Shown: piece by piece, positions 1 through 8,193 of the stretch | Layout of the letters: every line of letters begins with the position of its first letter | Position numbering within the stretch: position 1 is the first letter of the stretch | Origin: Collinsella sp. AF02-46-1 | GTDB taxonomy: Bacteria > Actinomycetota > Coriobacteriia > Coriobacteriales > Coriobacteriaceae | DNA length: 8,343 nt | NCBI RefSeq assembly: GCF_003465825.1 | Contig: NZ_QSBV01000032.1 | Location: forward strand, 1 to 8,343 | Direction: 5' to 3' | The notes under the pieces: generated by a model | What the model saw: the letters and a program-made list of their open reading frames with translations, nothing else | Told to the model about the DNA's origin: nothing | Databases searched by the model: none | Translations under genes and position numbers: made by a program

Positions 1-48
1 CCTATTTGCTCAATGTGTTCGGCTGAGATCGGAAATCAACCTCTCACC

Positions 49-176
49 GGCCGGGCGCAGGGTTACCTCCCAAATCGTCCTCGCGCATGGCCGGCATTTG
101 TCCTGCTCCTGCGGAGCTGCGGACAAACGCCGGCCTGCGCTGCGGAAAGATTTGGGAGGTAACCCTGCGCCCGGCC
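49..176. repeat. Long near-perfect palindrome (128-base hairpin element)
   Basis: Bases 49-76 are the exact reverse complement of bases 149-176, a 28-bp perfect outer stem. Pairing then resumes: 83-87 with 136-140, 89-95 with 129-135, 97-103 with 121-127, and 105-109 with 113-117 around a three-base TGC tip. Single mismatches, small bulges and a poorly paired patch at 77-82/141-148 interrupt the stem. The sequence is GC-rich and contains no gene. No direct repeat flanks it (CTCACC on the left, TGCGGC on the right), so insertion by a duplicating transposase is not shown. It could be a miniature palindromic repeat, a structured RNA, or a large intergenic hairpin acting as a bidirectional terminator. 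The structure is certain from the sequence; the class is unknown. Confidence 0.85.
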
Positions 177-200
177 TGCGGCTACTATGGGGCCGACGCA

Positions 201-231
201 CCAACTTGAGATGCTGCGCATACAAAGTTGG
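201..231. repeat. Small stem-loop next to the long palindrome
   Basis: CCAACTT at 201-207 is the exact reverse complement of AAGTTGG at 225-231. The 17-base interior contains a second possible stem, ATGC (211-214) with GCAT (218-221). No T-run follows on either strand, so it does not look like an intrinsic terminator. Its position 25 bases from the long palindrome suggests the two may belong to one structured element, but that is inference. Confidence 0.45.
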
Positions 232-316
232 AAGGGTCTGAATTGCACTTTGTTGGGATGGGCCCGTTTCCCCATGGGAACTTTGCTTGGCAGGACTCTA
301 ATTTAAATTCAGCATA

Positions 317-349
317 AACAGGGGCGCCCTCTTTGAGGACGCCCCTGTT
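317..349 (-). terminator. Intrinsic terminator of the transketolase operon
   Basis: Bases 317-326 (AACAGGGGCG) pair perfectly with 340-349 (CGCCCCTGTT). After one mismatch, 328-330 pair with 336-338, leaving a five-base loop. On the minus strand the stem is followed only by a short T-containing stretch (TTTATG), so it is stable but lacks a strong U-tract. It lies 46 bases past the stop of the C-terminal transketolase gene. The near-symmetrical stem might also stop transcription arriving from the left. Confidence 0.7.
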
Positions 350-395
350 CTGGCTTGTTTGCGGTTGTCGAAGCGATGCTTTGCCTCGCCTTGCC

Positions 396-1337
396 TTATG
401 CCAAGAACTCCTTGGTGGTCGCCACGATGTTGGCGGCGTCCAGGCCGTACTTGTGCAGGAGCTCGGCACCCGGGCCAGACTCACCGAAGGTGTCGTTGAC
501 GCCGATCTTCTTGAGCGGCGTCGGACACTGCTCGCACAGGACGTCGGCAACGGCGCTGCCCAGGCCACCGATCACAGAGTGCTCCTCGACGGTCACGACG
601 TGGCCGGTCTTGGTGGCGCTCTTGACGATCAGGTCGGCATCGATGGGCTTGATGGTGTGCATGTTGATGACCTCGGCGTCGATGCCCTCGGCAGCGAGCT
701 GCTCGGCGGCCTCGAGAGCCTCGCCGACCATCAGGCCGCAGGCGATGATGGTCACATCGGCGCCCTCGCGCATGACAATGCCTTTACCCAACTCGAACTT
801 GTAGGTCTCGGGGTCGTTGATAACCGGCGAGGCCAAACGGGCGAAGCGCATGTACACCGGACCGTCGCACTCGTAGGCGGCGCGCGTCACGGCGCGGGCC
901 TCCACGTCGTCGGCGGGAACAATTACGGTCATGCCGGGGATGACGCGCATGAGGGCGATATCCTCGCAGCACTGGTGCGTGGCGCCGTCCTCGCCCACCG
1001 AGATGCCGGCGTGCGTGGCACCGATCTTAACGTTGAGGTGCGGGTAGCCGATGGAGTTGCGGACCTGCTCAAAGGCGCGACCGGCAGCGAACATGGCAAA
1101 GGTACTCGCGAAGGCAACACGACCAGTGGTCGCGATACCGGCGGCGACGCCCATAAGGTTGCTCTCGGCAATGCCCACATCGAAGAAGCGGTCGGGGCAA
1201 GCGGCCTTAAACTTACCGGTCTGCGTGGCGGCGGCCAGGTCGGCGTCGAGGACCACAAAGTCATCGTGCTCGTTGGCGAGCTCGACGAGGGCCTCGCCGT
1301 AGCTTACACGCGTGGCGATTTTCTTGACGTCTGCCAT
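396..1337 (-). CDS. Transketolase, C-terminal subunit
   Basis: This 313-residue protein is the second half of a split transketolase, the thiamine-diphosphate enzyme that moves two-carbon ketol units between sugar phosphates in the non-oxidative pentose phosphate pathway. It carries the pyrimidine-binding domain (about residues 5-170). Its AESN segment holds the likely cofactor-activating glutamate, Glu58, and the run ATHAGISVGEDGATHQ (107-122) is typical of transketolases. The C-terminal transketolase domain follows (about 185-305), with TVEEHSVIGGLGSAVAD at 249-265. The fold needs the partner gene just upstream for the pyrophosphate-binding half. The start is the ATG at 1337, one base after the partner's TAG, with AGAGGAG at 1345-1351 as Shine-Dalgarno inside the partner's last codons. 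The frame stays open further upstream, but only over the partner gene. A related family, 1-deoxyxylulose-5-phosphate synthase, is less likely because that enzyme is normally one long chain. Confidence 0.93.
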   Translation of the reverse strand: MADVKKIATRVSYGEALVELANEHDDFVVLDADLAAATQTGKFKAACPDRFFDVGIAESNLMGVAAGIATTGRVAFASTFAMFAAGRAFEQVRNSIGYPHLNVKIGATHAGISVGEDGATHQCCEDIALMRVIPGMTVIVPADDVEARAVTRAAYECDGPVYMRFARLASPVINDPETYKFELGKGIVMREGADVTIIACGLMVGEALEAAEQLAAEGIDAEVINMHTIKPIDADLIVKSATKTGHVVTVEEHSVIGGLGSAVADVLCEQCPTPLKKIGVNDTFGESGPGAELLHKYGLDAANIVATTKEFLA

Positions 1338-1338
1338 C

Positions 1339-2169
1339 CTAGAGCTCCTCTCCGGCGGCCGTGAGCTCTGCCATGGCCTGCTCAAACTGTTCATCGTTGG
1401 GGGCCTTGCCGTGCCAGCCAACCTGGTTCTCCATAAAGGACACGCCCTTGCCCTTTGTGGTCTCGGCGATAATGGCGGTCGGCTGCCCCTTGGTGGCGCG
1501 AGCCTCGGCAAAGGCGGCGCGGATCTGGTCGAAGTCGTTGCCGTCGGCGAGCTCAACCACGTGGAACTTGAACGCGCGGAACTTGTCGGCGAGCGGCATG
1601 GGGTCGTTGACCTCCTCGACGGGACCGTCAATCTGAAGGCCGTTGTGGTCGACGATCACGCAGAGGTTATCGAGCTGCTGGTTGCCGGCAAACATGGCGG
1701 CCTCCCAGACCTGGCCCTCCTCGCTCTCGCCATCACCCAGCAGGGCGTACGTGCGATAAGTATCGCCCCAGTGCTTGGCGGCAACGGCCATGCCCACGGC
1801 GGCGGAAATGCCCTGGCCGAGCGAGCCGGTGGACATGTCGACGCCCGGGGTGTCGTTCATGTTGGGGTGACCCTGCAGGTGGCTGCCGATGTGGCGCAGC
1901 GTCTCAAGATCCTCCTTGGGGAAGAACCCGCGCTCGGCGAGCACGGCGTACAAGCCCGGAGCGCAATGGCCCTTGGAGAGCACAAAACGGTCGCGATCGG
2001 CCTTGCGGGGATCGGACGGGTCGACGTTCATTTCCTCAAAGTACAGATAGGTCATGATGTCGGCAGCACCGAGCGAACCGCCCGGATGGCCGGACTTGGC
2101 AGCGTGCACGCCGGTGACGATGCCCTTCCTTACCTCGTTGGCAACCTTTTTGAGCTCTTCGTCGCTCAT
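1339..2169 (-). CDS. Transketolase, N-terminal subunit
   Basis: This 276-residue protein is the thiamine-pyrophosphate-binding half of a split transketolase, acting in the cytoplasm with the product of the gene one base downstream. Family signatures are HAAKSGHPGGSLGAAD (22-37), SKGHCAPGLYA (65-75), and the cofactor-binding motif that begins GDGESEEGQ at 145 and ends at the asparagine of DHNG (Asn176). Full-length transketolases are about 620-670 residues, and the two subunits here sum to 589, as is usual for split forms in Firmicutes, Actinobacteria and archaea. The ATG at 2169 has a strong purine-rich Shine-Dalgarno (AAAGGAAGG, 2174-2182). No terminator separates the two subunit genes, so they should be co-transcribed in equal amounts. 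Upstream is a 207-base gap that must contain the operon promoter unless the YitT transcript reads through. Confidence 0.94.
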   Translation of the reverse strand: MSDEELKKVANEVRKGIVTGVHAAKSGHPGGSLGAADIMTYLYFEEMNVDPSDPRKADRDRFVLSKGHCAPGLYAVLAERGFFPKEDLETLRHIGSHLQGHPNMNDTPGVDMSTGSLGQGISAAVGMAVAAKHWGDTYRTYALLGDGESEEGQVWEAAMFAGNQQLDNLCVIVDHNGLQIDGPVEEVNDPMPLADKFRAFKFHVVELADGNDFDQIRAAFAEARATKGQPTAIIAETTKGKGVSFMENQVGWHGKAPNDEQFEQAMAELTAAGEEL

Positions 2170-2376
2170 TGTGCCTTCCTTTCATCCTCTTTAGACAAGA
2201 TGCGCACGGCACCGAAGGTAATCCCAACACAGCCGCAATGCACGTACGTCATTCATTATGCTGGAAACTGATGGCTTTACCAGATTTTTTATCATTATTT
2301 GAACAATTTAGCAGGCAGAACCGCTGATGAAACGGTTTATCAATGTGAACGTCTTTTGGATGGAACGCGGTCGCCC
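2170..2376 (-). promoter_or_regulatory. Upstream region of the transketolase operon, no firm promoter
   Basis: This gap separates the YitT gene stop from the transketolase start. Bases 2281-2310 are clearly AT-rich compared with their surroundings. On the minus strand CATAAT (2255-2260) and AATAAT (2294-2299) resemble -10 boxes, but neither has a recognisable -35 at 16-18 bases. A weak inverted repeat (AACCG 2319-2323 with CGGTT 2333-2337) could be the end of the YitT transcript but lacks a T-run. A promoter somewhere here is likely from the layout, but its exact position is not shown. Confidence 0.3.
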
Positions 2377-3267
2377 CTACGCGCTAATGTCCTTGAATCC
2401 CTCGCCGAAGGCTTCCGTAACGTCAGCGACCGTCACAATGGCGTGAGGATCGCGCTCGCGCACGATCGTCTTAAGGGTATTGAGCTCTCGACGGCTCACG
2501 ATGACCATGATCACCGGCTTCTCGGCACCCGAATACATGCCAGTCGCCTTAAACTTGGTACAACCACGACCCAGGCCATACATAATATCGGCAGCGATAT
2601 CAGGGAACTTGTCCGAGATGATGAGTACCATACGACGCTTGTTGCCACCATCGACCACGGCATCGATCACGTAGCCGCTAATGACCATCGAAAGGCCTGC
2701 ATATAGTGCATTTTCGATTGAAAAGACCGGAGCCGACAGCGCACATACGGCAACATCGATCGCCATGACGGTCGAGCCCACGGGCAGCGAGGTATTACGC
2801 GAGATGATTTGGCCAATCGTGTCCGAGCCGCCGGTGTTGGCGCCGGCGCGCAGCACCATGCCATAACCGATGCCCGTGATGATGCCGCCCCACATAGCGG
2901 GCAGCATCAGATCGGCATGTGCCAGCGGCGCCACAAACGGAGCGAACAGGTCGGTGAAAAAGCCCAGCAGCACAAAGCCTGTCGCCGTCTGCACCACGTA
3001 GAACATGCCGCCCTCGCGCATAACGACCAGCAGCAGCAAGGCGTTCATCACGATCGTCTGAATACCAACGGGAAGCGATAGACCGCGCGATGCGCCGACC
3101 GCCTGGATAATGGTGGCAAGGCCCGTAACGCCACCGGCAGCAAGGCCGTTAGGAATCAAAAACAGGTCGGTCGCAATAGCGGCCAGAGCGCACCCCAACA
3201 TAATCTGGGGCAGGTCGTGAAAGAAGTTCATCGAAAGAATGCGCTTAATGTCCAGACGATATGCCAT
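2377..3267 (-). CDS. YitT-family membrane protein (DUF161 plus DUF2179)
   Basis: This 296-residue integral membrane protein belongs to the YitT family, whose transport or signalling role is not established. The N-terminal part (about 12-205) has five or six hydrophobic segments, with boundaries near 20-38, 42-58, 68-83, 90-112, 124-140 and 165-200. It includes the family hallmark GANTGGSDTIGQIISR at 142-157 and the polar LIPNGLAAGGVTGLA near 37-51. The C-terminal part (about 210-290) is the soluble DUF2179-type domain, with KFKATGMYSGAEKPVIMVIV (238-257) and the closing HAIVTVADVTEAFGEGFK (275-292). Length matches typical members at about 280-300 residues. The ATG at 3267 is chosen because GAGGGAGG (3272-3279) sits four bases before it. 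A GTG at 3291 in the same frame lies inside a hairpin with no Shine-Dalgarno. The gene stands alone between prfB and transketolase and is preceded by an intrinsic terminator, so its expression may depend on read-through. Confidence 0.88.
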   Translation of the reverse strand: MAYRLDIKRILSMNFFHDLPQIMLGCALAAIATDLFLIPNGLAAGGVTGLATIIQAVGASRGLSLPVGIQTIVMNALLLLVVMREGGMFYVVQTATGFVLLGFFTDLFAPFVAPLAHADLMLPAMWGGIITGIGYGMVLRAGANTGGSDTIGQIISRNTSLPVGSTVMAIDVAVCALSAPVFSIENALYAGLSMVISGYVIDAVVDGGNKRRMVLIISDKFPDIAADIMYGLGRGCTKFKATGMYSGAEKPVIMVIVSRRELNTLKTIVRERDPHAIVTVADVTEAFGEGFKDISA

Positions 3268-3279
3268 GCTGCCTCCCTC

Positions 3280-3308
3280 AAAAAAGCGCACCCCATCGGA
3301 TGCGCTTT
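3280..3308 (-). terminator. Intrinsic terminator abutting the YitT gene Shine-Dalgarno
   Basis: Bases 3283-3290 pair perfectly with 3301-3308 (AAAGCGCA with TGCGCTTT). Two further pairs, 3292-3293 with 3298-3299, form inside the loop. On the minus strand the stem runs into six T residues (3285-3280). It is 124 bases past the prfB stop and could end the secA-prfB transcript. The T-run is immediately followed by the GAGGGAGG ribosome site of the next gene, so no promoter can fit between hairpin and start codon. It may therefore act as an attenuator in that gene's leader. Confidence 0.75.
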
Positions 3309-3327
3309 GAACTTCTTCTTGTATTCG

Positions 3328-3333
3328 ATTCTA
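3328..3333 (-). promoter_or_regulatory. Possible -10 box for the YitT gene
   Basis: TAGAAT on the minus strand matches the TATAAT consensus at five of six positions. No good -35 lies 16-18 bases upstream, where the sequence is GGTTTTTGTCC-like. If used, transcription would begin near 3320 and the leader would contain the terminator hairpin at 3283-3308. This is a weak call made on one hexamer. Confidence 0.28.
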
Positions 3334-3347
3334 CCGATTCGCCGGAC

Positions 3348-3372
3348 AAAAACCACCCCTGCGCAGGGTTTA
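3348..3372 (-). terminator. Possible first terminator after prfB
   Basis: The perfect 12-base palindrome CCCTGCGCAGGG (3357-3368) can fold as a CCCT/AGGG stem with a GCGC loop. Alternatively AAACC and GGTTT on the minus strand can pair outside it. Five T residues follow on the minus strand (3352-3348). It lies about 60 bases past the prfB stop, upstream of the stronger hairpin at 3283-3308. The stem is short, so it may be a weak or tandem terminator. Confidence 0.4.
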
Positions 3373-3432
3373 TTCCGAATACAAACCCGTCCAACCGTTG
3401 GGCTTAGCATCGGCTTGAAGCCGCCCGATGTT

Positions 3433-4580
3433 TTAGATCTCCGAGCCTTCTACATCGGCGTTGCCGGTAGCCCAACGGTGATAGCCAATCACAAACGGAT
3501 CCAAATCGCCATCGTCAAGAACGGCCTCGACGTTGCTGGTCTCCACGCCCGTACGCAGGTCCTTAACCATCTGGTACGGGTAGAGCACGTAGCTGCGGAT
3601 CTGGTTGCCAAAACCAATCGTGGTCTTGGGTCCGCGAATCTCGTCCAGGGCCTCGGCACGCTTCTCGAGCTCAATCTCGTACAGGCGAGCCTTGAGGATC
3701 TGCATGCACGCGGCCTTGTTCTGGATCTGGCTGCGCTCGTTTTGGCAGGTAACCACAATGCCGCTGGGGAAATGCGTCACGCGCACGGCGGAGTCGGTGG
3801 TGTTTACGCCCTGGCCACCCGGGCCACTTGCGTGGTACACGTCGACGCGGATGTCGTCGGGGTTGATCTCGATATCGATATCGTCGGGCAGCACCGGAAT
3901 GACCTCGACGCCGGCAAACGTGGTCTGGCGGCGCTTCTTGTCGTCGGTGGGGCTAATGCGCACCAGGCGGTGGACACCGGCCTCGGCGCGAAGCATGCCA
4001 AAAGCATCCTTGCCTTCGACGGTAAAGGTCGCGCGATCAATGCCAATGACCTCGGCCGCGGGGCAATCGTTGATGGTGACCTTCCAACCGCGGCGCTGGC
4101 AGTACTTCATGTACATCTTAAAGAGCATGAAGGTCCAATCCTGGGCCTCCAAACCACCCTGCCCGGGCTTGATGGTCACAATCGCGTCGCCATGGTCGAA
4201 CTCCCCGGTAAACCAGCTCGCAAGCTCAAGCTCGTCGATGGCGCGGGCCAGGCGTTCTGCCGTAGCGGCAGCCTCCTCGCGCAATGCGACGACGTCGGGG
4301 TCATCCCCCATCTCCTCGGCAAGCTCCAGCGCAGCGCGGGCATCGGAAAGCTCGCCGCGCGCGGTGTCCACGGCAGCGATGTCTTCCTTGGTGCGCGCGA
4401 TCTCCTCCATCGTGGCGCGAGCGGCATCGGCGTCGTCCCAAAAGCCCGGGGCGACGCTTTTGGCCTCGAGCTCCGTTACGCGGGTGCGCTTCTCGTCCAA
4501 ATGGAGGTACGACTCAACCTCACCGAGCCGGTCCGCAAACGCGTCCAGCTCGGCGGGCGTTACCTCTAAAGCCTCAGCCA

Positions 4581-4581
<1 letters not shown>
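3433..4581 (-). CDS. prfB: Peptide chain release factor 2 (RF2)
   Basis: This 382-residue cytoplasmic protein triggers release of finished peptides at UGA and UAA codons on the ribosome. The helical N-terminal domain (about 1-120) is followed by the PCRF region with KPGQGGLEAQDW (138-149). The catalytic loop follows, ASGPGGQGVNTTDSAVR (251-267), with the universal GGQ at 255-257, and then a C-terminal QIRSYVLYPYQMVKDLRTG (327-345) that is typical of RF2. The codon-recognition tripeptide, normally SPF, reads SPT here (residues 210-212). Many bacterial prfB genes need a +1 frameshift near codon 25; this one has YLHLD (codons TAC CTC CAT TTG GAC) at that place and reads straight through. The ATG overlaps the last base of the secA stop (TAATG), which implies translational coupling and one operon with secA, a common gene order. 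RF1 is excluded by the lack of its PxT context and by the overall RF2-like sequence. Confidence 0.96.
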
Positions 4582-7388
<2,807 letters not shown>

Positions 7389-7449
7389 GTGGTTTTCCTT
7401 TTTGGCCATCGCCCACGCCGTGCAGCTGCGGGCGAGTTAAACACAGATG

Positions 7450-7455
7450 ATTGTA
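7450..7455 (-). promoter_or_regulatory. Possible secA -10 box
   Basis: TACAAT on the minus strand matches TATAAT at five of six positions and would start a leader of about 55 bases before the secA ATG at 7388. No acceptable -35 lies 16-18 bases upstream (the sequence there is GCCGCG-like), so the promoter would need an activator or another sigma factor, or the call is wrong. A promoter is needed in this gap because the rpmE transcript ends at a strong terminator. Confidence 0.3.
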
Positions 7456-7482
7456 CTTTAGCCAAACAAGGCGCGGCCTATA

Positions 7483-7498
7483 CGGTCGACCTCGACCG
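7483..7498. promoter_or_regulatory. Inverted repeat upstream of secA, possible operator
   Basis: CGGTCGA and TCGACCG flank a two-base CC centre, a perfect 7-bp inverted repeat of operator size. It lies 28 bases upstream of the candidate secA -10 box, a usual place for a regulator site. No known operator is recognised and no regulator gene is present in the window. Confidence 0.35.
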
Positions 7499-7521
7499 CC
7501 ACGTAATAACTATGACCAACC

Positions 7522-7550
7522 TGCCACAATGGGACAGGTTTATTTTGGCA
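7522..7550. repeat. Short stem-loop repeat, copy 1 (GGGACAGGTT core)
   Basis: TGCCA at 7522-7526 pairs with TGGCA at 7546-7550 around a 19-base interior containing GGGACAGGTT (7531-7540). A second copy of the core follows 65 bases away in the same orientation. The interiors of the two copies agree at 15 of 19 positions. The form, a short stem around a conserved TGTCCC-type core, resembles REP-like elements that in other bacteria are mobilised by Y1 (RAYT) transposases. No transposase is present here, so that assignment is inference. Confidence 0.55.
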
Positions 7551-7585
7551 AGTTTTATCTGAGCAAACGCCGTCTCTCTGCCATG

Positions 7586-7616
7586 TGGTGCCACGGGGAC
7601 AGGTTAGTTTGCACCA
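7586..7616. repeat. Short stem-loop repeat, copy 2 (GGGACAGGTT core)
   Basis: TGGTGC at 7586-7591 pairs with GCACCA at 7611-7616 around a 19-base interior containing GGGGACAGGTT (7595-7605). The interior length equals that of copy 1 although the stem sequence differs. The shared TGCCAC and GGGACAGGTT segments align between copies with a two-base gap. The repeat directly abuts the T-run of the rpmE terminator. Confidence 0.6.
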
Positions 7617-7660
7617 ATAAAAAGAAAAGGGCCGCGCACCCAAACGGATGCACGGCCCTT
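7617..7660 (-). terminator. Strong intrinsic terminator of rpmE
   Basis: Bases 7627-7641 pair with 7646-7660 to give a 15-bp stem, with two G-U pairs in the minus-strand RNA and a four-base loop. The stem is followed on the minus strand by TTTTCTTTTTATT. It begins 36 bases past the rpmE stop codon. This is the clearest terminator in the window and separates rpmE transcription from secA. Confidence 0.93.
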
Positions 7661-7695
7661 ATGCCATGAATGCGAGTGATTCCGCGGCGAGCTAT

Positions 7696-8109
7696 TTACT
7701 CAGCAGCCTCGGTGGTCTCGGCCTCGGCAGCGGCCTCCTCGACGGGAGCCTCTGCAGCCTGCTTGGCAGCCTCCTCGGCGAACTTAGCAGCACGCTTAGC
7801 CTTCTCGGCGGCCTTAGCCTCAGCGGCGGCCTTGCGAGCGGCCTCGGCCTCAGCAGCCTTGGCGGCCTTGGCAGCCTTGGCCTCCTCAGCCTTCTTGAGC
7901 TGGGCGGCAGCGGCGCCACCGAACTTGTCGGCGAAGCGCTGGACGCGTCCACCGGTGTCGACGAACTTCTGCTGGCCGGTGTAGAACGGGTGGCACTCGT
8001 TGCAAAGCTCAACCTTCATCTCGGACACGGTAGCGTGCGTCTTGAAGGTGTTGCCGCAGGAGCACGTCACCGTGCACTCGACATACTGGGGATGGATACC
8101 CTGCTTCAT
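7696..8109 (-). CDS. rpmE: 50S ribosomal protein L31, zinc type, with long C-terminal tail
   Basis: The first 65 residues are a standard bL31, a large-subunit protein that bridges to the 30S head. They open with [20 protein letters not shown] and carry the four zinc-ligand cysteines of the C+ form (Cys16, Cys18, Cys36, Cys39), then [20 protein letters not shown] (40-59). Ordinary L31 is about 66-90 residues; this one has 137. The extra 70 or so residues are nearly all Ala, Lys and Glu, with a basic middle (about 71-113) and an acidic end (114-137), probably helical or disordered. Similar tails occur on ribosomal proteins of high-GC Gram-positives. The ATG at 8109 has a textbook AAGGAG (8117-8122) seven bases ahead. 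The gene has its own promoter, a structured leader and a strong terminator, so it appears monocistronic. Confidence 0.95.
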   Translation of the reverse strand: MKQGIHPQYVECTVTCSCGNTFKTHATVSEMKVELCNECHPFYTGQQKFVDTGGRVQRFADKFGGAAAAQLKKAEEAKAAKAAKAAEAEAARKAAAEAKAAEKAKRAAKFAEEAAKQAAEAPVEEAAAEAETTEAAE

Positions 8110-8187
8110 GGTAGGACTCCTTATTGGTCAGGCGCTGGTTACCGATCAGCGCATAAGGCGTCTTGGTTTCCGACCAAGACAACAAAC
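8110..8187 (-). promoter_or_regulatory. Structured 5' leader of rpmE, probable L31 autoregulatory element
   Basis: The predicted leader of about 78 bases opens with a perfect 8-bp hairpin (8173-8180 with 8160-8167, five-base loop). A second hairpin follows (8147-8152 with 8132-8137, GCGCTG/CAGCGC, nine-base loop), and then the AAGGAG ribosome site. Tandem compact hairpins just before a ribosomal-protein start codon are typical of leaders through which the protein represses its own synthesis. From memory, comparative studies have described L31 leader candidates in Actinobacteria, including one for Coriobacteria. I cannot test this sequence against those models here. Confidence 0.6.
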
Positions 8188-8193
8188 TCGGCT

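Larger units (their letters stand above)
1..316. other. Gene-free stretch beyond the transketolase terminator
   Basis: I find no convincing coding region here on either strand. The open frames run through the large palindrome in several frames at once, have no Shine-Dalgarno, and resemble no protein I know. The stretch holds the long palindrome at 49-176 and the stem-loop at 201-231. A shorter inverted repeat (ATGGG at 258-262 with CCCAT at 271-275) also lies here but may be chance. No tRNA, rRNA or signal-recognition RNA signature is visible. The next gene on the left lies outside the window. Confidence 0.6.
7389..7616. other. Gene-free stretch between the rpmE terminator and secA
   Basis: This is the secA upstream region. 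It contains two related stem-loop repeats (7522-7550 and 7586-7616), a 16-bp inverted repeat (7483-7498) and a possible -10 box (7450-7455). Short open frames cross it but have no ribosome sites and no recognisable product. The sequence from 7500 to 7616 differs in base composition from its neighbours, being richer in A and T, which fits inserted repeat material, although this is only an impression. Confidence 0.55.

Noticed and set aside
49..176. Integron attC site as explanation for the long palindrome
   Set aside because: The arms do not show the RYYYAAC and GTTRRRY core boxes in the required positions, and no integron integrase or cassette is present.
185..568. Minus-strand frame running from the transketolase gene into the left gene-free region
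   Set aside because: It overlaps the transketolase gene in another frame, passes through its terminator, and has Arg/Ser/Pro-rich shadow composition. The end segment looks protein-like only superficially.
333..1364. Long plus-strand open frame opposite the transketolase C-terminal gene
   Set aside because: It is antisense to a clearly recognised gene, has Gly/Asp/Val/Leu-rich composition typical of reverse-frame reading of GC-rich codons, and has no ribosome site.
2261..2290. CTGG...CCAG followed by six T residues on the plus strand, a possible terminator
   Set aside because: The stem is four pairs plus a mismatch, and no plus-strand gene precedes it. The T-run is better explained as an AT-rich upstream region of the transketolase operon.
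3347..3432. T-box-like segment AGGGGTGGTTTTTGTCC in the prfB-YitT gap
   Set aside because: It departs from the conserved AGGGTGGNACCGCG motif at essential positions. The gap is too short for stem I, and the downstream gene is not an aminoacyl-tRNA synthetase or amino-acid gene.
3217..4569. Plus-strand open frame of 450 codons opposite prfB
   Set aside because: Mirror of prfB. The protein has no family features and crosses the terminator and leader region. GC-rich codon bias keeps the opposite strand open.
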